Assembly: GCF_905163445.1 (NCBI RefSeq)
Contig: NC_053190.1
Coordinates: forward strand, 17,765,001 to 17,829,000
DNA from: Pararge aegeria
Taxonomy: Eukaryota > Arthropoda > Insecta > Lepidoptera > Nymphalidae
Length of the DNA stretch: 64,000 bases
Direction of reading: 5' to 3'
Shown: piece by piece, positions 63,828 through 64,000 of the stretch
Numbering within the stretch: position 1 is the first letter of the stretch
Layout: every line of letters begins with the position of its first letter
Program-made: the position numbers and the translations under genes
Notes under the pieces: model-generated
The model's database searches: none
Told to the model about the DNA's origin: nothing
The model's input: the letters and a program-made list of their open reading frames with translations, nothing else

Positions 63828-64000
63828 GTTCATTTAAATTAATACATAACAGTTTTACACACCATTCGCTTACAGACCTGTTATGTAAAAGTAAAGCCCG
63901 ATATTACATACATAAGGCTTTGCCGGATTGTAATGTTGTACTCAAACTAATGACCCTTAATATAAAAGTATGTGTATGTATAGGTTTTTTTTAACTATAA

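Noticed and set aside
452..63827. Assignment to DNAH1, DNAH6, DNAH7 or an outer-arm chain
   Set aside because: Blocks such as HALCPSKSPPLFGHFL, TDDWDKRVLIAYIN and the AAA2-AAA3 region fit DNAH2 better from memory. A phylogeny would be decisive.

Overview
The window is eukaryotic, AT-rich and intron-dense. Its dispersed repeats point to a lepidopteran, perhaps a nymphalid butterfly: about 260-bp tRNA-derived SINEs of the Metulj type, a second tRNA-derived SINE family, CR1/Jockey-like LINE pieces, RTE-like remnants and foldback MITEs. The species call is inference; no single diagnostic sequence is present.

One gene dominates. Sixty-three exons on the + strand, from 452 to 63827, join with fully compatible splice phases into 3,398 uninterrupted codons of an axonemal dynein heavy chain. 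The order is tail, linker, AAA1, AAA2, AAA3, AAA4, coiled-coil stalk with microtubule-binding domain, AAA5, AAA6 and most of the C-terminal domain. Peptide by peptide it fits the DNAH2 subfamily best (inner-arm dynein f/I1 beta chain; kl-2 in Drosophila). Roughly 900-1,000 N-terminal residues and about 95 C-terminal residues lie outside the window. AAA1 and AAA3 have intact Walker A loops. AAA2 does not: the P-loop glycine before the lysine is alanine.

The largest intron (4519-15798) contains a second, independent three-exon gene on the same strand. It has its own ATG (5044), stop (9970) and poly(A) signals and encodes 162 residues. I do not recognise it with certainty; it has a weak TAF1A-like helical character.

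The rest is intronic repeat. The most unusual feature is that exon-intron junctions have repeatedly been duplicated in tandem: acceptor arrays before nested-gene exon 2 and dynein exon 51, donor duplications after exons 51 and 61, and dead partial copies of exons 21 and 25. Other notable elements are a hAT MITE with a perfect 25-bp terminal inverted repeat and 8-bp target duplication, a nearly open 5'-truncated LINE at 56.1-58.9 kb, a clean 33-bp minisatellite at 59.4 kb, and a GC-AG intron near the 3' end. No prokaryotic features, CRISPR arrays, true tRNA genes or rRNA genes were seen.
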